NCBI GenBank assembly: GCA_038502055.1
Contig: JAXRKN010000044.1
Span: 10,685,501-10,749,500, forward strand
DNA length: 64,000 bases
DNA from: Tanytarsus gracilentus
Taxonomy: Eukaryota > Arthropoda > Insecta > Diptera > Chironomidae
Reading direction: 5' to 3'
Shown here: positions 50,588 through 64,000 of the stretch, piece by piece
How the letters are laid out: each line of letters starts with the position of its first letter
Numbering within the stretch: the stretch's first letter is position 1
Translations under genes and position numbers: made by a program
The notes under the pieces: model-generated
What the model was told of the DNA's origin: nothing
Databases searched by the model: none
Seen by the model: only the letters and a program-made list of their open reading frames with translations

Positions 50588-51835
50588 TTATCGTCTCATA
50601 ATTTCATCGATTGAGAAACCGAGTGGTTTGTTGGACTTATTTATGATGCCCGTCGACGACGCTGTCTGATTTGGGCTCTTGTGCGGTGATGGCGTTGATG
50701 ACTTTTGTGATAAATCCAAAATTGGCTCCAATGACGTGACATCGTGTTGCGGTTGCTCGGTGTGTACTTGCATGTGCGTCTTAAGATTCGCTCGCTGATT
50801 GAAGCTTCGATTGCAGACAGGACATTTGTGAGGCGCTTCCTCGAGATGTGTCACTTTGTGGACAGCAAGCGTGCGCGATTGACAAAAGCCTTTTCCACAG
50901 TCATTGCACTTAAATGGCTTCTCTTTGGAATGAATGTAGCGATGATCCCGCAAGTGGTCTTGACGACGAAATGCCTTTCCACAAATGTCGCACGAATATG
51001 GACGCTCATCGGTGTGCGTTCGCTCGTGAATGAGCAAATTGTAGGATTTGGTGAATTGACGATTGCAATATTTGCAGATGAATTGTTTCTTTGGACGAGT
51101 TCCAGCGGTGCCGGTGACTTTAAGTGGACCCATACGTGGTGCTACCGATGGTAGACGCTGATAGTCTGGGTAGCCACGATGATGATGCATTTGTTGGTGA
51201 TAAATTGCAGCACTTCGAATCCATTGGCTCATTAAAGCAGCATGATGCTGGGCAGATGTCGATCCTGATGCGGCTGCGGCCGCTGCTTGATAGGCAGCAA
51301 TTGCATAGGGAGATGCTTGCGGATGAACGGCATGGGGTAAGGTAGGCGGTGGTTGTTGACTGGCCAATGAGGGTAAATGCGAGTACATTCGCTGACTATA
51401 GGCGGCTGGATGTTGTGAGGGGTGATAGAAGTGACTTTGATAGCCATTAGTTGGCTGCATTTCAGGGGTTGGTGATTTTTCTTGTTTCTGCTCCATTTCG
51501 GGATGATAGTAAGAAGTGATGCGTGGATTTGCTGGAATTGTTATGTTCTCTTCGGTGGGTGTGTGGGGTGGTGTTAGCATAGGCGATGCTGTCGATTGGG
51601 GCTCTTGTTTGATTGACGGATATTCGCTTGTGTAATCTGAGAAAGAATTTAAAAGAAATACGTTAGAAATTTATTTAATTATTTCTAAAACGTGTCATTT
51701 TAACGCCGGCAAATTTCGAAACTGAAAAATGACTTTGATTTGGAGATTGACAAGTCATTTACCTGGCTCTTCTCGAGATTGTATTTCATCAATACTGATA
51801 TCACTGCAAGATGATGAAGACGACTTTAAAGACAT
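50588..51835 (-). CDS. odd: odd-skipped zinc-finger transcription factor
   Basis: Predicted repressor of 373 aa from exons 51835-51763 (73 bp) and 51636-50588, with a 126-bp intron (GTAAAT to TTCTCAG) that splits an Asp codon. The start gives [19 protein letters not shown]. Four C2H2 fingers lie at about residues 210-316, carrying the family signatures [46 protein letters not shown] and [14 protein letters not shown]. Four fingers and the short tail distinguish Odd from Sob and Bowl. The N-terminal part is Pro/His/Gln-rich with an Ala run. The C-terminus ends [10 protein letters not shown], an eh1-type Groucho-binding motif; EPILDLSQK before it resembles a CtBP-binding site only loosely. In Drosophila odd is a pair-rule gene later acting in leg joints and gut. 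It lies on the same strand as the sob-like gene. The intron inside finger 2 of that paralog is absent here. Confidence 0.92.
51637..51762 (-). other. intron of odd
   Basis: A 126-bp intron. The donor GTAAATGA follows CCAG; the acceptor is TTCTTTCTCAG. It links a short N-terminal exon to the main exon in frame. No paralog alignment confirms the N-terminal exon, so it rests on splice signals and frame continuity. Confidence 0.7.
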
Positions 51836-54800
51836 GATTTATTTATTTATTTCGTATATTTCGTGGAATTTCACACAACTTTTCTTTCTTTGTCTCTCTT
51901 TTAATTTTTCACTCTGTATTTTTTTTACAAAATTAATGTCTCATCATTTAACTTTTAATGTCCTTTCTTCGTCATATCCTTTCCAAAAATTATTTTAAAT
52001 CAATAAAAATTTCACATAAAACCAGTTTTTTATTCGCACTCGGAAGAATTTCTTTAAATAATGCACAACGCTCTCAAGTCGTGGTTTGCACGATATTATG
52101 AGAATGTGATGATGATGTTGCTTTGTCGATGGTAGGAAGGTGCTTTGGATATAAGTGAAGAAGAAAACGTTTTCTCTTTTTTCTTGTATAGATGCGCACA
52201 GAAATATAAAAGGAGAAAAAAATATTTTTAACTATAGATGTTTAGACAACAAGTTAAAAATATCAACTGAGTTGCTACTATCAAATACTTCTAGGGAAGT
52301 AACTTCAACTTCTGTCTGTTCTGCTTTTTTCTCTCTATCTATGCCTTCCTACATGCTCGACACGAGCAAGCATACGTATGTATGCGGATAGATGCACAAT
52401 TCTCTATAATAGAAATATCTATCGAAGTATAACCGACACTCATACCAACATCATCCGTCTTTGTATTTAATTTAAGCACCGCCTTCTTTTTTAAAGCGCT
52501 CGCATGCACACAGGTTAGGTAGAGAAAGAAAGACAGAGAGAGAGCAAAAAGGTACTGTTTAGTGCTGCTGATGAACAAAGACAGAAAATGCAATAATTTT
52601 TCCTTGTCGCTCGCGCAGCATAGAAATTGAAATGGATCCTTTTTATGAGAGGCGAGTGAGGAGGATAATAAAATAATGTTTATGCTCATGATCATAAAAA
52701 AAGTTTCCTTTTCAAGAAGAGAAAAAACTTTAATTGAGTTACAAAGACTGTCGGAAGATTTAGAGGAAAAAAATCGGTGGCTAACTTTGAATATATTTAA
52801 AGTGTAATTAAAATGCAATATTTGTATGTTTTTCTGCCTCCTCATTGATATTCACTCAGGTAGTCGTTTAGTGTCGAGAAAAAATAATTTATTGCTGTTT
52901 TATAAAATAAAGTATTTAAAAAATATTTGAAATCAATATAAAAAGGCGTGTGGGAGGTTTATGAGACACTTTTTAGGGTGTTGAATAATTTTTTAAACAA
53001 ATCAAAAATCTATTCGAAAATTGTGAAAATATTTTGCACATTTTAAACCACTTAAATTTGACATTTACTGAATTTCTTTTGATGTTCACTTAAAATTTTT
53101 ATTTGCTCAAAAAAGCTTTTAGAATTCAATCAAAAAACACCGCAAATTTATTTCTAAGAAGAGTCAAATAAAATTAATTACTTCCCTCCTCAAAAAACAC
53201 TGCAATTCTATTTTTATCTCTCTCAATTCTACCGCAATTTTTCACTCTTTTAATCTTCACCGACTCAGTGACTGATAACTGCCACTGAAAATCACTCATT
53301 CAACAACTTCCTTCCCCATCAACTCATCAGCACTTATCACAAGGTGCAAAACTCGAGCGAGAGAGTTATCTCGTATGAAATAATGTACGACAATAATTGT
53401 GAACATGTTGATATGTCTCTCTTTCGCTTGGGAAAAGCCCAAAATCAAAAAAAAATTAAATAAAAGCAAAACTCACAAACAAAATAAAGTCAATAGAGAT
53501 TTTCACTCAGATTTCTTCGATGATGATTGATCGAACTCTTTTTTTTTCACTTCTGCTTTGCGCCACTCGATTGTGTACACTAATTGAAAAGATTGATACC
53601 TTAATGCCAAATGAGCCAATTATAGACTTATCAACTGCTTTTATCAGATCGAAAAAATTACTTTCGAAGGCGATCGTTATCAGTTGAAACTAAAAAGAGC
53701 TGCCTCAAAAAAGTTTTTCGATTAATTCTCAATAATGACTCGCGATTGTCAATTTTTGATAATAAAATACCGTGTTTTAAAAGAGTGTGTGCATGATAAG
53801 AAGAACAAACACGTCAAAAAATTGCCACTTTTTCCGCTTTATACATGTCACATTTAAAGTTCTCTTATCTTGCCGCCGACTTGAAGTAAAATATTTTTTT
53901 CAAGAAAATTTAAAATGCTCGGAATGACACAAGACGAGTGAATTGTTTTTAGAGGATTAATCTATGACTACTTTTTAGAGTGATAAGAAGAGATAATGAG
54001 AGTGACTTAAACGTGAAAAATTAGAGAAAATTTAAATATTTTTTAATTTAAAAATATTTTTAACGGTTTTTTAAAATTTAAATTTAAAAAAGTTTAACAA
54101 TTTTTTTCAAATTCAAATTTCTTATTTTTACGCACCAACTCACCCTTTGGTAATTTTTTAAGTTTCCAGCCAATTCTCCCGTCAAATCAAACTCAAAACG
54201 AAGATTTATGAGTTAAAAACTCTTTCAACACGTCACCTCGAATTGTGCCCACCTTCTTATTCCTCATCGTCGCCTTCTTTTTTGATAATTTGCCGACAAT
54301 GTGTCTATTTAACGCTCAATAATTTTTTCTCTCTCTCTACGCGTGAAGTAAACGATCAAACTTATCTGCCGACAAGTCATCAACATGTTTCATAAACTGC
54401 CAGGCGAGAGTCAATAATTTTTTAAAATTTTTCTTCATTTAACACTTTTTTTGGGTGTCATGAATAAATACTCCGACAGCAGTGATACTTTTTTTTGCGA
54501 GAACCGACACGAAACTGATAAAATTGTGAATAATATTTGAGCACCAGATGCCTCGTGAAGTTGAAGTGCGCTTATCATTTAATTTCTACACATTACAGAA
54601 GCTTGATATAATGTGTACAATTTTTTATTGTGGCACTCACTATTTGCATAGCACGACTGAAGCAGTCACATGTGACTAATGATTTATGAAGTTTTTTCAA
54701 GATCTTTGATGGTGTAGAAAATTTAACTGTGTAGAAATAAATAAAATAAATTGAGAAAATGTGAGGGTTCGAGTCCTAAATTAAATAGAGTTAAAATTAC

Positions 54801-57800
54801 TTTGAAAGTTTTCTTTTTTGCAAATTTTAATATTCATACACGCGCTGGCTTGCTCCCATCGTCCTTGAACATTTAAAATGCATAATTTTCTCATAAGCAC
54901 ACAAAGCAAAAAAATTTCAGCAGAAAAGTTTACTTCACAAAATTCTCTCTCAATGCCCTCGTGTGAGTACAATTTTCAAATATTTTATTACTCACTTTTA
55001 TAACCTTTTAAAAAGTATTTCTTGCAGCAAAAAAATACAAATTGCAGTCGAGTAGTCGAAAAAAAGATATTTTATGAATTTATGAATTTTTATGCATTCC
55101 TCCCTCTCTCTGTTACAAACTGATCGTCAGCTTTTGTGTGTCTTTGTTCGAGCATTTATTAGAAATAATAGTTTCTAGCGAAAAGAATTTTGCCCACTGC
55201 AGCATGCACACATAAATCAAGAAGGGATCGACATCACATTGCGGAGAGGGCAGTGCATGGTGTTTGCGATCTCATTCCCTTTTCTTTGAGGTTGATATCG
55301 CTCACACTGGTGGTGTGTTACGGCGGCAAAAAGGTTCTTTGAGTTGACTTTTTATTACACCGAAAAAATGTCTTGTAAAAAAACTATATAAAGTTGTTGT
55401 AAATTGCGCCATCCTTCTAGGAACCACAAATTGACGTTCCAATCAAAAAGGAGCGGCCTGTCATCGTGCCAACATAAAAGTGGATAAATTGTTGGTTAAT
55501 TGCAAACACGCATTCGCTCGGGTCATGACTGATGGTTATTACAGTGTCAATTGCCACACTTTTGTGATATCATTATTAAATTAGACTTTATTGCATCTTA
55601 TTGACGGCAATTGTAAGTCGAGGTTATCAATGTGGAAAAATCGACAAATTGATTGCTGCGATAAAAAAAATAGTTTGATGAAAAACAAAAAGTTGATAAA
55701 AAGTTTTTATGAGTAAAAAAATTAAATTAAAAATATAAGGTTCATATCCTAAATTTAAAAATTACTTTCAAGAAATTCATTAATATTATTTTTTTTCTCA
55801 GAACTTGTAACATTTTTTGCCACTGCATTTCGCTCTTTTAAAATCTTTAAAATCTTTCTTTTATTTTTGTAAAAGTCAACATAAACATCATCGAGTTATT
55901 TAAACAGATGTTTTGAGATTTCCTCCTCTTTGATGAGTTTTAGTCAACATTTTTTTGTCATTTTTCGCATCATTTGCACAGTAATCGTACAAACAATCCT
56001 TTATCCTTCGATATTTCCTGTAGGAAGGTGTCAATCGGTGAATTCTAAGTCAAATCACGTGAAATGTGTGTAAACATTTTTATGCTAATTTTCTTAAATT
56101 TTTTCATGAATTTTGAGAAGCGGAAGTTAAATTTTTGAAATAATTTAAAAAAATTGAGATTGTCAAAAAAAATTGTTTAAGCAAAAATATTTTTTACCTC
56201 CCCTCAAACATTTAAAATGAGCAGAAACAGACATAAAAATTAAAATTAGAAAGCACAATAAAATATATTGCAAATTTTACGACACTGTCAATTCCACTTT
56301 TTGCTATCGTCGGAGCTTTAGAAGGAGGAAAAATATAAATTTTTATATCTTTATTATTTGCACTATTGTATGGGCTTAACATCTCTATTTGTTTAACAAC
56401 AACAAATATTGCAGCCTATCGGCAATTCTTGTTTTTAGTTTATGCCAAAAAATGTCACCTTTTTTCATCTTTGTCAATTCTTCGTTTTCTTTAAAGTGTT
56501 TGAAGAGAGTTAGTGAGGGGTGAAATTGAGAAAATAGAAAGAAAAAAATTGAATTAAGTTCGGAATAAAAATTAATTTTTATTAATTAAATTGATTTTTA
56601 AATTATATTTTAAATTGAGAAAAAATTGTTAAAATTTTATTTAAAATTGAGGTAAAAAAAAGAATTTATTTTGAATCTTTTCTAGAAAGTTCAACCCCCA
56701 AATAACTCTTTCAATTTTTATTGCAAATTTCCAGCAAAAATTTATTCTGCCATAACCATTAGTATTTTTTGCCAAGGCCACGCAATCCTTTTCTCAACTC
56801 CTTTCCACTATGCTCGTTTTAATCCTTTTCAAGGTTCCATAAAACTCTTTTTTATTTGCAAAATTTTGTCACAAAAGCCTTTTTACCTCCTTCGAGGTGC
56901 ATTATAAAAATAAAATTATAGGTTTTTGTTACAAACTGATGACAACATAAAATTTCTCTCAGTTTGTTTCTGTAAATATTTACAGCATTTCTAAAGATAA
57001 TCCTATTTAATCCTTTTTGTTCTTAATTAGTTTATGACATGTACGAGTAAAAGGAAGAAACGAAGAAAGAGGTAGAAAAGGATAAATTTGTGCACTTTTC
57101 CTTTTGCCCCTATGTCAACTTATTTTTTTTCAGGGCGTTATAATTATTGCTTCTGTTATATTCACTTAAATGTGTACACGATGGGTGGATTTCTTTTATA
57201 TAAACTACGAAACTTTTCGCTGAATAATTTTTTAAAAAATAATTTAAATTATCACGTAGTAAATTGACATTAAAAAATTAAAAAAATTACTAATCCCAAG
57301 CTGTTAAGTAATTTAAAATACTAGGATTTGAACCTTATGTTTGTTTTTCAATATACACAAATCTTTTTTAAGTTTGAACTAAAATTTACAAATGTTAAAT
57401 TTAAATCGCAAATATCCAAAATTTTACGCATTTCATTTTTACAACTGACTAAAATCGAGCAAGTGTAATCGCACTGATAAGAACAGCACATAATGACTCA
57501 CTTAGCATTCAGACGATAAATTCACGAGATTCCGCCCGTGTGTCTGTAAAAATGAGGGTAAAAACATGCAGAAGCAACTGATTGCGATTCATATCAAATT
57601 TCACACATGCTCTCGATTTAAATATTTTTTTTGTTTGAAGGACAAACATTTAAATCGCCCTCCCATAGCGCGTCATTTCTCAGGCAGAGAAAAAAGTTTA
57701 TAATTGTTGCAATTGAAAACAAGAAGAAAAGTAATAAAAATCAGTTCAGGCTCGACAATGTACCGCTTCTTACGGTCGGGATAATCCTTTATTTACAGCA

Positions 57801-60800
57801 ACATTATGGGGGGAAATGTGTGTGTCATAAAACTATTTTCAAATTGTCACTTAATTGCACCAGAAACCCTTTTTTAATGTTAAAAATACAAACATAACGG
57901 TGCCATTAAAAATACCCTTCGATGTCCCGTGGCGAATGCTAATTTACAGTTTGTGATCTTCCAAGATTTTAATTTTGAGATAACAAAAAAAATCAACATA
58001 ACATTTAAAATTTTAAATCTCAGGATTCGAACCTTAGTTTTTCTTATTAAATTTATTCATCTTCGAAACTTCATAAAATTTTGGAATCTCAAGTCATAAT
58101 CAAAAAGCAGCAAAAATTGCGTTTATTTTTGCTTTGCACACACGACGACACACCTAAAAGCGAGGAGAATTGCTTTATCAGCTCTATGGAGCTCTCTAAG
58201 GTGTGTTTATTGATTTTACCTTATGACTCTCTCTTCACAATACAAATAATTTAATTATACGCCATTAGACATTGCTGCATTGCAATTTTTTTGTTTACCG
58301 ATTGTGGCATGTAATTTGTCGAGTGAATAATTTGCTGCTCTTACGAAACTGCCTCAATTTTATGCAAATCATCATTTGTACGCGTACATGTTTCATGTCA
58401 ATTTTTTTCCTTGTCGAGGGAGTTAAAAAATTGCCATCAAATTTCTCGAGAATTTGTACGAAATGATTCTTATTAAAATTCTCTTCACGATTCGTTTAAA
58501 TTTGACACTGCCGAGACTCATTTTTTAATCACTTCATGAGAAAAGAAGATAGAGAAGTTGAACTGGACCTTTTTTACTCTCTCTCGGTGATGCCAGTGAA
58601 ATCAGGTCATGAGAAAGTCTTTCGCTTATCTCACATATGCGCCTCGATGATGTTAAGTGCATGTTTGTTGATGTCCACGAGAAAATTTATGGGCGAAAAT
58701 TTCCAATGAATTTGTCGTTCTCAGGACACATTTGCGTGAGTGTGAAATTATTATTTCTCTTTAACAAGTGGATGGATGTGATGTGTGTCGTTTTGTATGT
58801 CTTTTGCACTCCTTTAACTTTTCGAGACCCTAAATTTGTCACATCTGGAGCAATTAATCAATGGAATGGAGATTTTTATTTTTAATTCTTTTAATTTGAC
58901 TTTTTCGATAAATTTTTAAAATAAATGTATTTGAAATTTGGAAAAAAAGAAATTGAAGGCTCAAATACTAAATTTATAAATAATTATATTTGATTAAATT
59001 TTTAACGTTCAATTCCTATTTTTTACCTTCTCAAGATTTTTTTTCAAAATTGCCATAAGTCTTATGAAAAAAGTGAGTCGTGTGGCTCAAACTTTCTCGT
59101 CCTTGACTCGAACATTCCTTCCCATCTTTTTAAAACATTTTTTTCTCCCAACTGAGTCTCGAAAAAAAGGTAATTTATTTTTTAAATCGATTTATGAGTT
59201 AGTAGGAGTCCAAAAAGCACCATAAAAACTAACAGTTTTCGAAATGTAGTTAGCAAGGACGAGTTGTGAATTTCTTTGCACTGAGAATAATAATTACTCG
59301 ACGACCATCACGCCTCATCGATCGTTGGGCTATTTGTCATGATTTCTAATCTCTTTCAATTGCTCACGCATAGACCAGGGTCATTGTGTATTTAATTGCG
59401 TCTCATTATCTCACTTTGTCATGCTTTGACACTCAAATTTCGATCGTTCAACTAATTTTTAGAGCTGTTTGATTTGCACCACGCTATTGTTTTGTTTTTA
59501 TTGAACAAATTAAGTTTTATTATGGACGAAAACGTGCGTTCAATTGAATATTGAGGGAATCGGAAAAATAACAATGGCGAGGGATGGACAGATGGATTTT
59601 TATTTTAATTTTTAACGATCTCTTAAAAACTTTAAGATTTTTGGAACTTTATGAATAATGTTAATTAATTAAAATATTCAAATTTTACAAAGCCGTTAAA
59701 TCTAAAATAATTTAAATCCGCTTGATTTTCACAAATTTTCATCTCTATTAACTCATCGGATGTTGTTGGTTTGTTTTACTCGACAAACTTTTAAAATTTG
59801 TCTCTTACTTCTCTAAAATAGAATTGAGACATAAATTTCCGAGAACTCTATCAGCAGTCCGCAGTGTAGAGGAGAAAAGAAGTATTAAAAACAAACGACC
59901 AAGAGAGAGATCACATCCATAATGAGCTCTGACCTACAGCAGTGCCTGCCCATTGTGCAGTTCATCTCTTTTGTTATCAAGGTCTCCCCTCTAAAACAAC
60001 ATGGTCATTCTCCTTCTCCGTATGCAGCTCAATAATGTTGTGCAGCATAAAGAAGCCATAAAAAAGTTGTTTATATTTGTTAAGAGAATGCAATTTGAAA
60101 AAGGACATCCCTGAAATGCATGCTGTCACATCATGTGTACATACCAAAAGTTATTTACGATCACTGTACCTTGCTGTGAAGATTACGGATTTACCCCATC
60201 ATTACATTGACGTCACTCATCTCTCTCTCCTCTGTTGAAGATTCCAGATTTTAAATTTGAAACATATGCGATGATTTTTAATAAAAAAAAAAGAGTTTCA
60301 ATAATCTTTATTGCATCTTTCTAATTGTGTGAAATGCTTTGAGTGCTTAAAGAAGAAATTTTAACTCTTTCACACGCGATAAAGAGAAAAGTGCCGAAAG
60401 GATCTGGCGTTGAGCGGTAGCTGCTGTAATTTAAATAAAATTGTTGCAAGGAATGAAAACTTGAGATTTTTAAATCTTACAAAATGTTAGAAAATTGTAT
60501 CATAAAATTTCCACCACTAATATTATCTTTTTCATGTTGCAATAGCTCATGACTTTTGATTAAAGACAGTTATCCACTTACAAATGTCAATCTTTCTCTG
60601 CTGCGGCATCTCTCTTTTCCATTCAATGATCATCACGATGATGAAATGAAGATTATTGTCGATTATTTTGGTTAATTGAGCACTTTCGTGATGAAGATCT
60701 CACACTCAAATTGTCGTTGACCTCATTTGGTTGAGTTTATTGTGCGCAATTCATTTTCTTAATATTTTTGAAGAGAGTTTTCTTCTTCCATTGTGACAGT

Positions 60801-63800
60801 TTTAAAATGCAAATCACGACTTTTTTGTGAGTGTAATTGATGGCACTTAAAGTGATGACAAAAATAGTTTTTTAATTTTTGAAAATCTAAAAAATTATTT
60901 AACAACATTTTCCACTTTAAAGATTGTCACCTCGCCCATAATTACCGAATTCGATCCTCTCTGCAAAAAAATGTCACTTTCTTTCTTTTTTCCTTTGAAT
61001 ATTCTTCAACACATTTATTTTGACAAGCCGTCAGGACGAGGACGACAAAAAAAAGACATGGTCATTATGGGCGAGTCGAAAATATGTGGAAAAATGGTTT
61101 TCATGCTTTAACGCTATTTTAAATAATTTTAAAAGTCCCATTAATTGGAGACAATTGAAAACACATTAGAAGAGTGAAAAATCATTTCGAAATTGACTGC
61201 ATGTGGTGCGATGAGAATTGATAGACCTCGAATTGTGAGACAATGAACATGAAAATGATGATAATGTGGAACGAATTAATTCCTCATTGATTCCATTTTC
61301 TTCCTCGATTTGTGATTAGAGGCGCCAAAAAAATGAAAAATCAACGCGCGCCGCAAGTAAATTAATTATAGTTAATTGATATTGAGAAATAGAAAAGGAT
61401 TGTAAATGATCGGAAATTATAGACTTGAGGTTTTGTGTTAAGACCCATTGTGAAGATTAATTAATTTTATTTGAGAGAAAATTTTCATTCAAAACTTTCT
61501 CATTTCAATTCATAATTAAGAGATCAGAAATCAATGAAAATTATATCGGAATTTTTTAGCTGTTGCTTAATTAATTTGGGAAGTGTTAAAAGAAAATGTG
61601 ACAATTTGCCTTAAGAAAATTAAAAATTGTTTAAAATATAAAAATATAAAAAATTTTTAATTTAAAAAAATGAAGGTTCAAATTCTTAATTTCAAAGAAT
61701 TATAAAATGGATTTATTACTTTTATTAAAAATACTAAAAGTTCAATTTTTAATTTTTGGACGTAATTTATCAACGAATGCCGATAAATTCCTTTCCTCTC
61801 ATTCCTTTGAATCCCACACACGCAATTATCAGCATATGCAACACGGTGCTTTCCTCGATTATAAAAGAAAGACCTTTTCGTGATTGGAGCAATTTTTCAT
61901 CCGATTGGAAGTTTTACATCATTTTCGTGATTATTATTTGAGTTAAACATCGCTTTATCGCTCTCTTGATTTATGGACGGTTTTTTTAAACTCATAAAGG
62001 TTATGAACTGCTCCATATTGCCGCCGATCAGCATATGCTGCATGATAAAAATTCTGGAGATTTTAAAAAATATATTTTTAGGTAAAACATTTTTTTATTG
62101 CCTAGAATTGCCGGCAATTTGAAGGCGTACGACTAGAATTGCACTCACTGCTCCTGCATTCGTCCTCTCGCCATTGTTGAGAGAATTTTTTATCATAAAT
62201 TCATAAAAATAAAATATTTTTTACCGTTTTCTCTTTTTTACTGCCTTTTGCTTCTACATTTTGCAGAAAACTGTTTCCACACCCTTGCCAAAGTTGAAAA
62301 GTGAGCGATGGAAATCAGTTTTCCTCTCGCACACACTCACACAACTGGAAAATTCGTCTGTAACTAGGCAACGATTTGATTCAGCAGCTCCAATCGCGAT
62401 GTCGCTTGAAATTGTCCAATCGAGAGCTGACTGACAGCCGCATGGCAGTGTAAATATTTGCATTTACATAAAAATTGCTTTTGTGACTTAATTAAATTTT
62501 CTTGCTCCATAAAAATGGATGGAAAAATTGCCAGAGATGAGATTGATGTGAAGATTTTTGAAGCATCATCGGGCAAGTCAGAAAAAACATTCAATTTTGC
62601 CTTCCACGCGACGTTATTGAGTTTTTTTTTGCTGAAGCAATAACCGTAAAAAGTTTTATAGCAATTTGTATGAAAAAAATTGCTGCCCTGGCAGCTCTCC
62701 TTCTCCTTGCTATTCACATTTTTATGCTTTTATTGATGAAAAAGAAAGTGAAGAAGAAATTTTTCTCTTAATAAAGTAATTTAATGAGCCAAGGATACCC
62801 CCGGTTGCCTGTTGTGCGTCATTATTGCCTTTTTCTACAAATCTTTGTCCTTTCTCGTATGCACACACAGGTCTTGTTTATCCACTTCTTGTGAAAACAT
62901 TATTAGGAATTATCCACGTTTATTGTGTGCGTATGTCACATTACTTTTCACAAGAAGAAATTATTTTAAAAGAAAAGGAAACATTTAGAATTGGCCAAGA
63001 TCATTTAACGATGCTCAGCAGTGTGCCGAGATTGTCTATGAAGAAATTTTAAAATGGCATTTAATTTTTCTTTGAATTATTCCTCATTTTTTAAAGAGTC
63101 AATTAACGGTTTTTACAACGTATTTTTTTATTCAAACGGTATTTTCAAATAATGTTTAAATTTTATAGATACGTTACAAAAATCTCATTAAACTTTAAGG
63201 TAAATCGTCGTAACGTATTTTTAAAATTTAAAAAATCTTCTTTGTTTTTTCTCTATAATTTTTCTAACTAAAAAATTTTCTTATTCCCCACTGGGAGTTT
63301 TTGAAATTTCAAAATCCAGGAATTTTTAAAAACTTCAAATTTAACAAATCCGTTTGATTTTTTCTAGCTTTCAAAATGAAATTTAAATATTTTTGGTATC
63401 TTCGCTTTATAATTTTTTTCCAGAAGCAAAGTGCAATAACGCAATAAAATTGAGTCGTACGACTTCAACAAATTTTAGTTGTGCAATAAAAAAATTTCTA
63501 CCTACAAAAAAAACAGTTTTCACTCGTTTCCATTCTCCCATGAAAAATTCAATTTGCATTCAAATTGTTCATCAAAAGACTCTTTTTAAAACATCCCGAT
63601 TTTACAGATTGCCCGCCGTGAGCGATGAAAACTCAATTTCTCGTGATGAGTTTGACTTCAAAGAGGAAAATAATCAAATTTTGAATTTTATATTCAAAGT
63701 TAATTCAGAGGCAAGAACTTCATAAATTCCTAACAGATTCTTTCGTGCATGGCTTGCATGCATTAAGAAATTCTTCAGCATGCTCGACAGCACTTTATTG

Positions 63801-64000
63801 CATTTTAAAACGCAGATTTCTTCATTTTTTAAAGACATTTAAGCAAGCTGGAAAAAAGCGGAATTTTCGACATTTTATGTATTTGGAGTGTTAAGCATAC
63901 ATTCAACGACATTAATGCCATAAGTGACCTCTCGCTTTGACCCTCTAATCAAACATAATTTTATGGCATTAAATGCATGTTGCAAGTGAGTTTGAAATGT
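51836..64000. other. 5' flank of odd and beyond, no supportable gene
   Basis: This should include the odd 5' UTR, promoter and upstream enhancers. Two TCAGT initiator-like sequences on the minus strand near 53265-53290 are possible start sites, without TATA or a clear downstream element. No zinc-finger, BTB or other domain is visible in any frame. Frames of up to 168 codons (52339-52845, minus) look like chance. B-box-like motif copies occur at 54766, 55739, 57324, 58023, 58959 and 61675. Confidence 0.5.

Larger units (their letters stand above)
1074..61685. repeat. dispersed GGTTCGAATCC-type motif, at least 14 copies
   Basis: Plus-strand copies start at 3299, 19932, 25444, 48932, 54766, 55739, 58959 and 61675. 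Minus-strand copies lie at 1074-1085, 9091-9101, 17041-17051, 32034-32044, 57324-57334 and 58023-58033. The shared sequence is close to GGTTCGAATCCTAAATTT followed by A/T-rich DNA. At least four copies have the exact 11-base core. The span given covers the outermost copies, not one element. The core equals the B box of tRNA genes, but no cloverleaf is seen around any copy. Confidence 0.7.

Noticed and set aside
52339..52845. 168-codon minus-strand frame upstream of odd
   Set aside because: Rich in Ser/Phe/Leu from CTCT and T-rich DNA and without a domain; more likely 5' UTR or flank of odd.
62364..62717. 117-codon minus-strand frame
   Set aside because: No domain, overlaps other frames, unsupported.
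1..64000. A drumstick (drm) gene expected in the odd-skipped cluster
   Set aside because: No other frame shows the family finger signature; it may lie outside the window or in exons too short to recognise.

Overview
The window looks like insect nuclear DNA, most likely from a dipteran (fly, mosquito or midge). It is very AT-rich, has short GT-AG introns (51 to 414 bp), many GAGA/CTCT runs, long stretches with no gene, and two zinc-finger genes of the odd-skipped family. The species cannot be fixed from sequence alone. Exon limits are read by eye from reading frames and splice signals.

Layout. 1-10953: no supportable gene. 10954-12651 (minus): a two-exon, five-finger odd-skipped family gene, called sob (bowl is the alternative). 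14217-15055: an 819-bp fold-back transposable element with 10-bp target-site duplications. 15056-33500: about 18 kb with no gene, probably cis-regulatory. 33514-34405 (plus): a secreted protein with one chitin-binding peritrophin-type domain, with TATA box, initiator and poly(A) signal visible. 35254-42086: a tandem duplication. Each unit carries a long coiled-coil gene (minus) and, divergently across about 209 bp, the start of a BTB/POZ gene (plus). The right unit runs into a complete BTB gene ending at 42683. The left unit holds only a BTB fragment, a damaged 5' end of the coiled-coil gene, and a 1063-bp fold-back element in its 3' UTR that the right unit lacks. 42684-50587: no supportable gene, but a 22-bp repeat array rich in TAATCC/GGATTA and a GA microsatellite inside a hairpin. 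50588-51835 (minus): odd-skipped (odd), two exons, four fingers, C-terminal Groucho-type motif. 51836-64000: no supportable gene.

How it fits together. sob and odd lie on the same strand about 38 kb apart and are clustered in other insects, so this is an odd-skipped complex. The surrounding DNA probably holds their enhancers. The genes at 33.5-42.7 kb are unrelated and recent in appearance: near-identical copies, a post-duplication transposon insertion, and differences that are almost all amino-acid changing. No drm gene was recognised. A short motif resembling a tRNA B box, GGTTCGAATCCTAAATTT, recurs at least 14 times on both strands and looks like a decayed dispersed repeat family.
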